Shown here: one piece after another, positions 1-11,909 of the stretch
Numbering within the stretch: position 1 is the stretch's first letter
Layout: each line of letters begins with the position of its first letter
NCBI RefSeq assembly: GCF_019924925.1
Contig: NC_067237.1
Span: 5,443,001-5,507,000 of the forward strand
Length of the DNA: 64,000 nt
Direction: 5' to 3'
Source: Ctenopharyngodon idella
Taxonomy: Eukaryota > Chordata > Actinopteri > Cypriniformes > Xenocyprididae
Notes under the pieces: generated by a model
Database searches by the model: none
What the model was told of the DNA's origin: nothing
The model's input: the letters and a program-made list of their open reading frames with translations, nothing else
Made by a program: the position numbers and the translations under genes

Positions 1-1300
1 TCAAAAAAGTAACATTAATATGTACTCGTGTGTCAAATAAAAATGTTGTTACAGTATGTAAATTACAATAAAGCCTATATTAACATAGGTGTATTTATGA
101 TTACAGCTCAGGTGGATCGTCTCTCTGTGCAATTCATTCACATCTTTAAGCCTCTCTTAAAAAATGAATTTCCTTTTTTATTTCTTCTGGTGTAGAAAAT
201 GGTACAACCTACACATACAGCCATTTGTTGCTATACAAAAACCTCCTTTCACAAAGAATTATGCATTACTGCTAATTTATTCAGTTTCTTTCCAACTGGT
301 AGCTTTTTCTTATCCTTCACTTGATAAATGAGTTTTATCTGTGGGAGTGCATGAACACATACTGCTGCTGCTCTCTTGAAATCACACAGAATGTCATTAT
401 ACAGATTTTAAAATATTTTTTATTATTTTATATATATGCATAACAGTCATTACTCTTCACAAAAACTCAACTGTAGCTGACGTACAATTCATTTATTTGT
501 AAATAATTATGATGTTAAGAGAAGAAAAATTGGCTGACTATTAGCCTTTGATTCACACGTGCATAATGAAAACAAATGGATGTAAAAGTCTTTAACCTTG
601 TTGCAGTACCATTAGCTTTTATGATTGATAACTTATACACTGATGTGGAGATACCTGCCCACATCCATTTTTCTTGTTTATGACTAGTTCACTGAACCGC
701 CTGCATCACTCATTTATAATACAGCAATTACCTTCATAAATCTGGGTTAAAGAGTGAATCAGGTGCAAAGAACAAGACAGCAGAGCTGCGCTGGGACTCA
801 ATGCTTTTTCTTCTTAGAAAGCCTTCTTTCTTTAGGCTGCACTGTCAGAAGCTTTGCTCAGCACTCTGATTTAAGATCAACATCTGCATAAACAGAAGGC
901 ATATTGATATCACACTTGAATCAATGCTCAAAGAATCTGCTCAGCAAATTGGCTCAGCTTTTTCACAAGCAACCAAAAAGATGAAGGCGTTCATATATCA
1001 CAAAATGTTTCCAAACCGAGATGAAAAGCAGCCACTGTTTAGTTTGCCTGCACTGTCAACTCATTAGATGTGCTCTCTGAAGGCTTTAATGAGCACATTT
1101 CACATGTAAATGGTGACTCACAAAAATCCTTGCAATATTCTTGTGTTGCTTTTCATTAAATATATATATTATATATATAGTTACTCTTCTTGTAATGCAT
1201 TGCAGCAAAGGACATTGGATATCGGAAACACTTTATTTGAAGTCTACATATGAAATGCATATACATATACATATACATAAACCTTTACACTATACTACTA
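1..1300. other. unique AT-rich intergenic or intronic DNA
   Basis: No gene or named repeat is recognised here. The only simple structures are a short AT dinucleotide run near 1159-1180 and a CATATA-like run near 1255-1280. Open frames are short and lack gene-like composition. Confidence 0.5.
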
Positions 1301-3375
1301 CTACTAGATTTCTTTTGACAGCATTTTATGATTCAGCCTCAATTATCGCCCCTCAAGAACAACTGCAGTGCTTTACAACTATATGACAGGAAGGGCTAAA
1401 TAACCTTATCATTGCATCTAAACCAACAACATGTTTATTAGATCCAATACCCACTAAACAACTAAAAGAGTTGCTACCTGTAGCAGAAGAGCCTCTTCTA
1501 AATATTATTATCTTGTCTCTATCTCTAGGTCATGTCCCAAGACCATTCAAGCTGTCAGTTATTAAGCCTCTCATTAAGAAACCACAACTAGATCAAACTG
1601 AATTAGCAAATTACAGAATCATTTCAAATCTTCCATTTGTGTCTAGAATACTAGAAAAAGTTGTGTCTGCTCAATCACGCTCCTTCTTGCAAAAAAGATA
1701 TCTATGAAAAATTTCAGTCAGATTTCATGTCCCATCATAGCACAGAAACTGAGCTCAATAAAATGACTGACTAGGTTGTATCTCAATACTAGTTTTACTT
1801 GATCTTAGTGCTGTGTTCGACACTATAGATTATAAAATACTCTTAGATCGACTACAAAATTACTCTGGTATTCAGGGACAGGCATTAAGGTGGTTTAAAT
1901 CGTACCTATCAGACGGTTGTGTCAGATGGAGTAGCGCAAGGATCTGTGTTAGGCCTTCTGCTATTTTCAATATATATGCTGCCACTTGGTAATATTATTA
2001 AAAACATGGAATCAGTTTCCACTGTTATGCAGATGATACTCACTTATATATTTCATCTTGACCAGAAGAAATCTCTAAATTATTCAAGGTGACAGAGTGT
2101 GTTAAATATATAAAATATTGGATGACCTGTAATTTTAAATTCAGATAAAACTGAGGTATTACTAATTGGACCAAAAACCTGTACACAGAATCTCTTAGAA
2201 TACAATTTGAATTTAGAAGTATGTACTGTTACTTCATCCTCTACAGTTAAAGACCTGGGTGTTATATTAGACAGCGACTTCTCTTCATATGTTTCATGTT
2301 ACAAAAACAGCCTTCTTCTACCTCAGAAACATTGCTAAACTAAGGAATTTGCTATCTGTTTCTGATGCAGAAAAGTTAGTTCATGCATTCATGACCTCTG
2401 GATTACTGTAATGCATTACTAGCTGGTTGATAACTAGCTAGCATCCTCAAAAAACAAGGTACAGTTAGTCCAAAATGCAGCTGCTAGAGTTCTTACTAGG
2501 TCAAGAAAATATGATCATATAACACCAATTTTATCATCTCTACACTGGTTACCTATTAAGTTCTGTATCAATTACAAATTATTGCTGCTGACCTATAAGG
2601 CCCTAAATGGCTTAGCTCCTGTGTATTTAAACAATTTTCTATCACCATACAATCCATCAAGCTCTTTAAGGTCACACAATTCTGGGCTTATGGTAATACC
2701 TAGGATAACTAAATCCACTAAAGGAGAGAGCGTGTTTTCTCTTTTGGCTCCTAAACTCTGGAATAGCCTTCCTGATGTTCGGGGCTCAGACTCACTCGCC
2801 CAGTTTAAATCTAGATTAAAGACACATCTCTTTAGCCAAGCATTCACATAATGCATCTCATAACCTTGTTCTCCAGCTATATCAGATCAAATGCACATGA
2901 TTATCTTTGCTTATGAACAGCAGTTACGCTAATTATTTTTTATTTGCTTTTCAGTTTTATCTCGGGATGTCCATCTTGAGGTAACTAGAGAGTACGTCTG
3001 CTTCAGTTTGGATTCAGCCTCTTATGAAGTCTTCAGATGCCCCAACACCTGTAAAGAGATAACTCCCAAATCCTCCGAGGACTCCAGATAAAGCAAACTG
3101 AAATAGCATGCACCTATGCTAAATCTTCTATATATCCTAATCATTTTTGTTAACAACATGTATTCATTACTTCAATGAGCTCATTGTAAATCAATACATT
3201 GTTTAAATTAATACATTGCTAACTGCGTGATTTGTATACATTTCTGAAATCCATTACTTAGACACAGTCACTTCTGATAACAGATTCAATTTTAATGTTG
3301 AAATTCATTTTCTGTAAAGCTGCTTTGAAACACAATGTTTTGTAAAAAGCGCAATACAAATGTAAATTGAATCGA
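1300..3375 (+). mobile_element. degenerate L2/CR1-type LINE, reverse transcriptase to 3' tail
   Basis: This is a dead non-LTR retrotransposon of the L2/CR1 group (possibly Rex1- or Maui-like). Reading + with frame changes, it shows the linker 'LLDPIPTKQLKELLPV' near 1437, the RT block 'NYRIISNLPFVSRILEKVV' near 1610-1665, the 'FDTIDYKILLDRL' block near 1817-1855, a 'Q-GSVLGLL' block near 1937-1965, and the catalytic YADD at 2025-2036. The C-terminal domain ends with 'LLAPKLWNSLPDV' and 'KTHLFSQAF' (2735-2850). The 3' end near 3310-3375 has the usual 'gctgctttgaaacaatg' and 'aaagcgcaatacaaatg' words and a TTGAAT-like tail. Several frameshifts and stops (for example after 1707) rule out activity. 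The endonuclease domain is missing, as expected for a 5'-truncated insertion. Family name is from motif memory. Confidence 0.85.
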
Positions 3376-3385
3376 ATGTACTATT

Positions 3386-3600
3386 ACTGCTACTGCTACT
3401 AGCACTACTAGTGGAGAGCAGGGCAAACCTAAAGCTTTTTTTTTGTTGTTGTTGTTTTGTTTTGTTTTGTTTTGGTTGGGGGAAATTCCATTTAGACAAT
3501 ATGATCATATGACCACCTAAAATGTTTTCTGATTCAATGAATCAATGAATCAATGAATCAATGAATGAATCAATCAATCAATCAATCAATCAACCAACAA
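3386..3600. repeat. cluster of simple repeats after the LINE tail
   Basis: Three low-complexity runs lie end to end: TAC-like triplets (about 3386-3412), GTT/TTTTG runs (about 3437-3475) and AATC/AATG tetramers (about 3530-3596). They follow the LINE 3' end directly, and LINE tails often seed such repeats. Confidence 0.8.
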
Positions 3601-4780
3601 GATGAAGGTGTAGCAGTGATTTTATGCCACATACTGAAATAACTCATAACTGAGATGGAGGCACTGAAAGGTGAATTAATCTATCATGAAGGATTCATGT
3701 TCCATAACGGAGCTGGAACAGAGGAGAGAGTGCTAATGCATCACAGAATGTGTACCTAAATCCCGCCACCTTACATAGGACAAGCAGTTTGGAAAATCGA
3801 TAGATAGATGCATTCTGGAAATGCTGTGAAGCAATCCATTGCTTAAATGTAACTGATACTGTCCTGGAATTAAACAGTATCAGAGATAAAATTATTTAAA
3901 AAATTAACATAATAATTTTATTAACAATATTACAATGATATTACTGCTGTTTATCATCTATCATTTCAGTTAAATCAACAATTTAACATCTGTAAGGAAT
4001 AACGCTTAACACATAGTCCAAAAGCTTATCCTATTGGTCACTGGGTTTATTTTTTGCTAAAAATATCCTATCAAAATACCTTTGCTTTCAGTTTATCTCA
4101 TGAAATAAATCTTTTAAACACCAATGATTATATGCATATTTCTGTCTTCAGTCTATCTGATTTTTCTGCAAAAAAGATCCAAGAAATTTCCCTCAGTGTC
4201 TCCTCTCAAAAGAGATCTCAACAATGTCTCAAACTGCACTGCACGTGCTCAGATTTAGCAATATATCAAAATCATTTCATTATGAACTCAAAGATTTCTT
4301 ATCAAATTATCCTAAACCCAAATGATCTGAACTGCTATTCACATTTAATATCTCTTATCTCTTGTATGTATTGTATGACCACAATTGAACCATTTATGTC
4401 TTTTTTTTTTTAATTCCTCCCAAGAAACATCAACAGTCTCCTAAGCTATGAAAGGTCTTCCAAAGGTTTCAGGTTTGTGCGAATTTAACCAACTGCTCAA
4501 GAAACTGTCCGGCATTCATGAGCAATGACAATCAGTAGGGGAGAGAGGGCTGATGGGAATACACTTTTATATACAAAATCTCTTCAACAACTTTACCCTT
4601 CTTTAAGATGCAGTGTGATTTGAAGAATTTAGTTCACTTTTCCCAAATGCATTTACTAGGCTCTTTTTTCCATCATAACAAAATGGCTTCCCACTTTTGC
4701 CATCTGATGCGAAATTTCCATAGTGTCATACTTTAATTTACCACTTCTCTCACTTTCGGTCTGCCATGATGCTATTTTAA
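3600..4780. other. unique DNA, nothing recognised
   Basis: AT-rich sequence without a recognised repeat. A 119-codon open frame at 4054-4413 (+) has biased, low-information composition (Ser, Ile, Asn, Leu), no domain, and no splice or promoter context, so I do not call it a gene. Confidence 0.5.
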
Positions 4781-5110
4781 AACAAGTCTCATCTGGCTCG
4801 AGCTCACCACAATATTGCCCAATGAACTTTCATTTCCTCTGTTGTTAAATAGAAATGAGACTGGCCTCAATCACAGGTGGGAGGCAAACCTAATTGACTT
4901 CTGTCTACCTCTCACTTTGCCTGCCACACCTGAGCTCCTTTATCTTCCGATCTCATTCCCTCTGTAGAACACAGCCAACATGGTTACGTCTCTAACTGTC
5001 ACATCCAGTCATCCCACCTGTCTGATCACACTGCGGCCCGTCTCGACTCCATGCCTTGGGTTTCATGAGGATCCACCATCTAGTTTCTGATATGATATGG
5101 TCGGATCTGT
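4780..5110. other. possible conserved non-coding element
   Basis: A block of balanced base composition, unlike its AT-rich neighbours, with E-box-like words (CAGGTG near 4876), CCTAATTGA near 4889 and CACCTGAG near 4927. No open frame of note and no repeat signature. Regulatory function is inference only. Confidence 0.2.
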
Positions 5111-6240
5111 CATGGACTGTGAAAATAAAAAGTGGAGATCGGGAGTCTCTAGAAGGTTCTCTGTGAAGCAACTGTCATTATGACACATGGAGCTCATGGA
5201 GAGAACATATTCTGTGAGCAGTGTCTCTGAGTTTTATGAATATGAAATAATTCATGAAATTAATAGGTTGTTTTGTGTGTGTGTTTAATCTGTAAGACTA
5301 ATGAAATATGCTTAAATGGCATCACTTTCACATATACATTTATAACAGTTTACTTGTGTTCTGCAATAATTTAATGTAATATTCCACTTGTTTGGACGTA
5401 TTCCATCATTTTACTGCAAAAAATTCTCATCATTTAATCATTGCTTAATTATTAAAATTATTTAAAAGTACTGTTGCTGTGCATTTGTCCACCTAGTATG
5501 CATTTTATATTGTTAAGTTTATGATTGTGTGATGGTAGGGGTAAAATGTAAAACAATAAAATGTATATATGGAATAAAAGGACTCATTAACCATTAAAGT
5601 ATCAACATCAGGTTGAAACATCAGGCATTTATTGCTCATATAGTATGATAGTAGAGATCACCTGAGCGAGCATTACCTGTCTGATATAACATTGATTCTT
5701 CATTCATTCTCAAAGGTAAATAAAGATCTGATGTTACTATGATGTACTATGTCTATGAAGGCTAAAGTTTTATGTATTTGAAGAGCGGAGAAGAGTCTTA
5801 AATATGGCCTTAAAATTAAATTATCAAATTTAACATAGCACAATTTGATTTGCTCTGGAACAAGTAATATATTAATAAGACCAAAGATTGCCCATTTTAT
5901 GTACCCAAAATGAATTATATCTCATATTTAATTACTATAAGAGCCAGCGGCAAATCCCCAAAGCACTGGCCGAGATTAAGCTGTTCTCAGTGGGTACACG
6001 AGCACTGAAAGGCCGCTGACAGCCTGGAGCTCGCATCTCTGAAAACTTCCAAACAAATTGTAAAATAGGCACTATGATTAAATATGAGTCACTTATTTCA
6101 GCAAATTGAGCAAAAAAATTGCAATGGCCTAAAAGTAAAGTGATATTCAGATTGTTCTAAAAATGTATGGATAATCAAGTTAACCTATATTGCTTCAGTC
6201 TGGTAAGTGTTCATCTTCAAACATTACTACTAACAGCATA
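5110..6240. other. unique DNA with one GC-rich block
   Basis: Mostly AT-rich. A short GT run lies near 5274-5284. At about 5940-6050 there is a sharply GC-richer block containing GCCAGCGGC and GGCCGCTGACAGCC, which may be the edge of an unrecognised transposon. No gene is seen. Confidence 0.4.
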
Positions 6241-7690
6241 ATAGTAGACAGATAACATAATGTTTAAACTGAGAAATTTTACACTTTTATCCACTAAATG
6301 AGCTTATTTCAAATTTGATGCCTGCTATAGGTCTCAAAAAAGTTGGCATGGGGGCAACAAATGGCTGAAAAAGCAAGAAATTTTGAAAAGATTCAGCTGG
6401 GAGAACATCTAGCAACTAATTAAGTTAATTGATATCAGGTCTGTAACATGATTAGCTATAAAAGGGATGTCTTAGAGAGGCAGAGTCTCTTAGAAGTAAA
6501 GATGGGCATAGACTCTCCAATCTGTGAGTGCGTAAAAAGATTGTGGAAAACAATGTTCCTCAACATCAAATTGCAAAGGCTTTGCAAATCTCATCATCTA
6601 CAGTGCATAACATCATCAAAAGATTCAGAGAAACTGGAGAAATCTCAGTGCATAAGGGATAAGGCCAAAGACCTTTATTGGATGGCCGTGGTCTTCGTGT
6701 CCTCAGACGACACTGCATCACTCATCAGCATGATTGTGTCAATGACATTACTAAATGGGCTCAGGAATATTTCCAGAAACCAGTGTCAGTAAACACAATC
6801 CGCCGTGCCATCTGCAGATGCCAACTAAAGCTCTATCATGCAAAAAGGCAGCCATATGTGAACATGGTCCAGAAGCGCCGTCGTGTCCTGTGGGCCAAGG
6901 CTCATTTAAAATGGACTGTTTCAAAGTGAAAAAGTGTTCTATGGTCAGAGGTGTCTAAATTTGACATTCTTGTTGAAAATCACAGAGGCCATGTCCTCCA
7001 GGCAGTGTGTTATCAGCGTTCAGTTCAAAAGCTAGCATCTCTGATGGTATGTGGGTGCATAAGTGCATACGGTATGGACAGCTTGCATGTTTTGGAAGGC
7101 ACTATGAATGCTAAAAGGTATATGAAAGGTTTCCAGATGACGTCTATTTCAGTGAAGGCCTTGTGTATTTCAGCCAGACAATGCAAAACCACATACTGCA
7201 GCTATTACAACAACATGGCTTTGTCGTAGAAGAGTCCGGGTGCTGAATTGGCCTGCCTGCAGTCCATATCTTTCACCTACAGATAACATTTTACGCATCA
7301 TTAAACGAAAAATACGTCAAAGATCACCACAAACTCTTCAGCAGCTGGAAACCTATATCAGGCAAGAATGAGACCAAATTCCAGCACCAAAACTCCAGAA
7401 ACTCATAACCTCAATGCCCAGACTGTCTTCAAACTGTTTTGAAAAGAAGAAGAGATGCTACACCAAGGTAAACATGCCCCCGTGCCAACTATTTTGAGAC
7501 CTGTTGCAGGCATCAAATTTGAAATGAGCTCATTTTGTGCATAAAATTATAAAATTTCTCCGTTCAAACATTTGTTATGTTATCTATGTTCTATTGTAAA
7601 TAAAATACTGGCTCATGTGATTTGAAAATTTTAGTTTTCATTTTATTCAATTTTAAAAAACGTCCCAACTTTTCCTGAATTTGGGTTGTA
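6241..7690 (+). mobile_element. inactivated Tc1-like transposon
   Basis: Tc1/mariner superfamily DNA transposon. A long terminal inverted repeat is visible: 6241-6355 pairs with about 7475-7595 (words such as 'aaatttgatgcctgc', 'gataacataa', 'gttggca'). The right end runs on to 7690 ('aatttgggttgta'), whereas the outer ~115 bases of the left repeat are lost. The transposase is readable in pieces: a helix-turn-helix part ('SSSTVHNIIKRFRETGEIS', 6592-6648, after frame correction), 'DGRGLRVLRRHCITHQ' (6681-6728) and a DDE region (6920-7400). The first catalytic Asp (normally WSDES) reads WSEVS near 6935, the second is kept in 'QPDNAKPHT' near 7175, and the third (normally NPIEN) reads SPTDN near 7277. 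At least four frameshifts or stops. Not active. Confidence 0.9.
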
Positions 7691-8461
7691 TGATACAGTA
7701 GGCCTTATAGGGTTAATATTTGTGTGTTTCTAATACTTTGAAGCACTCATTTCCTCAAAAACTACTTAGTTCAAGGTTGCATAAGTTGCATGAAGCTGTC
7801 AATTATATATGAACAACCATTTTTCAGTGTGCTCTTGTATGCATTATCCATCAGACTGTCAGTGAACAGACTATGTGTGGTGCCGAGACTTAGTAGGCCT
7901 ATATTTTCACTTCAGTAATGGCAAATACAATGTTTCATCTGTAGTCTAGAATATCTCTGTCTGACATTCAGTAGCATGTAGAGATTTGAATGTATCATGT
8001 GCAGCAGGAGACTGAGACTGAATTATCTGAATGATTGATGTCCCACCTAAACAAGTAATCAAAACACAGGAAAACACTGTTCTGTTTAAAGTTGTGTCTG
8101 GGGTTGAGTGCTCTCCCATTGATCACTGTTGAACTGATGAACAATGCTTTGAGCTTTTACCTTGGCATGTTTGTTGCAAACCAAAGGCATTAATTTAGCA
8201 GAGAAATGTGTTTACAGCAGTCAGAAGCACACGTATAAAGCAAGCGGCTGCCCTTGATCATCAGAGAGACTGAGAGAGCAGAGGGACGCTGGCGCCTTTG
8301 ATGACCGCTAGCCAAAATGTTGGGCAACACATAATCATTGACTCCAAAGCCTAATGGAAACTGATGGTCTAGTGTGGTGAGAAAATAAAGAAAATAGCAT
8401 GTCTACATTTTCTGTTTAGCCAAATATTTTTATTTAAATTAACAGCATTTAGCTTGAAAAA
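7691..8461. other. unique DNA, nothing recognised
   Basis: No repeat or gene is recognised. The sequence is of moderate complexity and lies between the Tc1-like element and the SINE. Confidence 0.4.
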
Positions 8462-8570
8462 AACTTGAATTGCATTTCAAGGTATACAGTTTACCAGTTC
8501 ACACATTTTCTGGGAATCGAACCCATGACCGTCATTCTCAATGCTATGTTCTGCTGTTTAAGCTACAAGT
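8462..8570 (-). mobile_element. tRNA-derived SINE copy
   Basis: On the minus strand the tRNA-like head has a B box (GGTTCGATTCC, about 8513-8523) inside a T arm 'catgggttcgattcccag', preceded by an A-box-like 'tagcttaaacag' near 8562. The body that follows ('gaactggtaaactgtatacc') matches my memory of a common cyprinid tRNA-Ala-type SINE. A second relic is at 62575-62640. Confidence 0.65.
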
Positions 8571-9060
8571 ACACTTGAGCAAACCTGAATGCTGTCTTCT
8601 CAACAGTCCAAAAAATATGTTCTTAGTGCTTGCCACCACCTCTATCATGCTTGCTTAGGTTCAATACATATTGTGCATTATGGCTTTCTTTTGGAGCAAG
8701 CATATGAGGCCAATTCATAGTCTTCATGTGATGTCATAGGAACACCCACCTCGAGAGAGAAAAACGAGGCTTTCCTCTGCTGCCTGCCAATTATTTTAAA
8801 CATGCAGGTTTTTAAGTACAGTATTAGTGTACTAGGTAAAAAGTAAAGACCAAACTCAGTATACAACTTGATGAAGCATACCATTACAAAGAAACAGATG
8901 CACCTAAAATATGAATTCTATACGTTAAATTGCCCAATAAATGTTTCCCCATAGAAAACCATTATAAAGAAAATGTTTAATGCATTAAGACAGTGATATT
9001 GGAGGACCAAATTCAGTATAGCCTACTGTACATGTACTGGTAAGTAGACGTGCAATTTAA
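8571..9060. other. unique DNA, nothing recognised
   Basis: Moderately AT-rich. A 68-codon minus frame at 8678-8884 has no recognisable domain and is probably chance. Confidence 0.4.
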
Positions 9061-9853
9061 AGTGTTCAATGTAAAAAAGATTGTAATTTTAACTGTAAAA
9101 GACTGTAAAAATGCAACAGTAAAAACATGTTAATTGGTTAACAGTAAGGAACTAGCCTTACATTTTGTAAATCATCTTATAATTTACAGGGAAAAGCCAT
9201 AAACTGACATTCCCAAAGTTCCCTGTGTAACTGTCAGGAACTGTCAGTCTTTTGTTCATTTATTTTTCATTATCATGGACTGTTGGTTTGATTTGTTTCA
9301 TTTCCTGTTGTCTTTGTTCTAGTTTCCCACTCTCATTAGTTACTATGGTGATTCATTTGAGCATTACACCTGTTAATCCTTTAGTTCGTTATCAGTGTAT
9401 ATTTAAGTTCCTTGTTTCCCTGCCTTCGGTGTTGGTTATTGTTTGTGTTTGAGCTTGTGTTAGACATGCTGTTACTGTGTAATCATCTTTGTGGATTACC
9501 TGTGTTTATTTTACTCATTAAATACTTTTGTGTTGGAAATTTGGCATCTTCATCATTGGACCCGACTGAATGTGACAATAACACTTCATATTTGATGGTT
9601 TTTAATTTTATGAATTATGTTTTTTTTTTTGTTGTTGTTATCAGTTATGTACTTTAGGGATTTCTGTTACATCGTATGTAATTCAATAATTTTCATTTAT
9701 TTTGGTTGTGTGTAACCATGATGGTGTTTTGTATTCGTGTGCATAACACTGTGCTCCTATACATTAGTATTTACCTCAGCTTATGGAAAAGCTACTTGTG
9801 ATGAACTTCATGATGATTCATCATGTAGTTTTCTCTTTACCACCAGTGCTATT
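9060..9853. repeat. dispersed repeat, copy A, split by a solo LTR
   Basis: The parts 9060-9231 and 9578-9853 flank the LTR and match a second copy at about 11910-12310. Shared words include 'ccatgatggtgtttt' (9717) versus 'ccctgatggtgtttt' (12061), 'tatgtac' followed by 'gttaca', and 'gatgaactt' versus 'gatgaactc'. AGTAAA/TACAGT-rich ends suggest a non-autonomous DNA transposon. Confidence 0.55.
9232..9577 (+). mobile_element. solo LTR of a retrotransposon
   Basis: A 346-bp unit starting TGTCAGG and ending TGTGACA (TG...CA), flanked by GTAAC (9227-9231) and ATAAC (9578-9582), a 4-of-5 target duplication. It contains a TATA-like 'tatatttaag' (9397), a polyadenylation-type ATTAAA (9519) and a GT-rich 3' part, in the order expected of an LTR. 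The related repeat at 11910-12310 lacks it at the matching site, an empty-site test. No internal retroviral-type coding DNA adjoins it. Gypsy- or ERV-type is not resolved. Confidence 0.65.
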
Positions 9854-9855
9854 TA

Positions 9856-10371
9856 TGGAAGCTTGTTTCTGCCACTGAAAAAAAAAAAAAAAGAAAAAAA
9901 AAAAGGTACAACTACGACTTTTTTCCCCCCTCAAAATTGTGTGATATAAACTCACAAGTGCATGTTATAAAGTCAGAATTGCATAATATGAAGTCACAAT
10001 TGAGTGTTATAAAGTCAAAACTGAGAGATATTAACAATTTTGGGTTTATATCTCACAATTCTGACTTTTTTTCCTCATAATTGTTTATATCTCGCAATTC
10101 TGACTTTATAACATGCAATTGTGAATTATAAAGTCAGAATTGTGAGATATAAATTCATAATTCTGAGAAAATTCTCAAATTCACACTTCTTTTTCTCTTC
10201 AGAATTGGACTTTATAACTCGCCATTGCGAGTTTATATCTCACAATTCTGAGAAAAGTAGTCAGAATTGCAACTTTATATCTTGCAATTGTGAGTTTATT
10301 ACTCACTATTCTGACTTTATTTCTCGCAATTGTGAGTTTATATCTCGCAATTCTGACATTATAACTTGCAA

Positions 10372-10402
<31 letters not shown>

Positions 10403-10476
10403 GTCAGAGTCGTGAAATACAAAGTTGCAATTACCTTTTTTATTTTTTTATTTAGTGGTGAAAACAAGCTTCCGTA
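9856..10476. mobile_element. palindromic MITE with internal AATTGTGAG repeats, copy 1
   Basis: Both ends carry the same inverted repeat: 'tatggaagcttgtttctgcc' at the left and its complement at 10454-10476. The interior is an array of sense and antisense ~20-25-bp units with the words 'cacaattctgactt', 'gagatataaa' and 'cgcaattgtgag', plus a poly(A) run at 10377-10402. Open frames here are repeat read-through. A shorter second copy is at 54081-54291. Confidence 0.75.
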
Positions 10477-10489
10477 GCTATTATGGTGG

Positions 10490-11630
10490 ATGTCAGTATA
10501 TGTTAAAAGCACAAAACAGATTTAAATGGCCCAACAGGAAAGAAAGGGCTGTTGGATTTACTGGTTTATTTTTAAGTGTTAAACACTTAATGTCCCACAG
10601 TTTTAATTTTAACTATAATAAACCCTATCGCAAGTGCCCAAAACTTGCCATTTGTTCACATATCTTTGTTTTTCTTAATCTAATTATTCGTTGGTTGAAA
10701 CAAATGAAAAAACTGATAGGCCTGTGCTGCAGTTCCATTGATGATTTGCACTCCAGGTCTTCGTGTCGGTCACATGACTGAAAACTATGAATTGTGATCC
10801 GATTAATGTAATGTAAACATGTTGTATGAAGCTAAACTATAGCATCTATCTACCTAAACTATCTAGGTCTGTTACGCTTTCAGACTGAGTTGGTGTTGCA
10901 CAATTCGCTGCATATATTTAAATTAAACGTTTTGTCTCTTGCATACAAAAGCACTCCAAATATGACCACTACAACACTTCACTTGTTGTAAAAGTGAAAA
11001 AATAAAGTGCACACTGAATGTGCAGAATGACTACTCCCATGCACATTTCTTGTGACACATATTTGCTCAACAGTAACACAGGCCATAGTTGTGGAGTCAA
11101 TGTGGTGCTGCTGGGTATCAAATTTCTACAAACCATTTGTGTGTCTGTGCATCTACACCTCATCTGTCCTCATCTATTGTGGAATATAGAAGAGACAGAG
11201 ATGCAGAGAGAGAGCGAGAGATAAACCTGCTCCAGTAAACCATGCAGCCGTGCAGCTGACAGGGCCATCCACTCTCACAGGGACAGTAATGCCTCTATTT
11301 AAATGTATCTGCCTAAAGTCTGGGTTTTACGTGAATGCTCAGCCCTTCAGTGGACACACATGAATTGCCTGAGACAAGTTATGCAAAAGCATGACAATTC
11401 TTCAACCTTTTTGCTGTCCAAATAGTGAGGGTACGGTGTGTGCTCGGGGACATCTACCATCCTTTCTTCTTTCATGCATATTCTCATGACAAACTACAAA
11501 ACAATCTTTAGACAGAATATTATTTTAGGCGATTGTGCTTATTTTTAGCCATGTTGGTTTGAGTTTCATAATATGCAGCACGCACTGCAAAAGGTGTTAA
11601 TATTAATGCAAAAAATAATTAGCAAATCTG
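10490..11630. other. unique DNA, nothing recognised
   Basis: No named repeat. A GA-rich purine run lies at about 11188-11222. A 118-codon frame at 10425-10781 begins inside the adjacent MITE and shows no domain, so it is rejected as a gene. Confidence 0.4.
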
Positions 11631-11639
11631 TTATTTGGT

Positions 11640-11900
11640 TACCTTACCATATACACTGCTGTTAAAAATTGTGGGGTCAGTAAGACTTTTTATTTTATTT
11701 TTTTGAAAGAAATTGATTATTTTATTCTGCAAGAACATATTAAATTGATTCAAAATGACAGTAAAGTCAAATAAAACTTCAAAAATATTGCTCTTCTTGA
11801 AAAAAAAAAACAAGACAATATATGTACTTTTACTATGAAACATATTTAAAATGATGTTTTTGTCAGTAAAAAAAATGAGTCCTTTTCCTATGAAAAATAA
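11640..11900. repeat. degenerate interspersed repeat
   Basis: 'actgctgttaaaaattgtgg', 'ggtcagtaagactttt' and the following 'ttgaaagaaattgatt' resemble a common cyprinid interspersed repeat that begins 'tttggggtcagtaagattttt'. The name is not known to me. Confidence 0.4.
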
Positions 11901-11909
11901 TAAAAGAAC

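Noticed and set aside
4054..4413. 119-codon plus-strand open frame
   Set aside because: Biased AT-driven composition, no domain, no splice or promoter context.
10121..10477. 118-codon plus-strand open frame
   Set aside because: Product of the AATTGTGAG-type repeat units inside the palindromic MITE.
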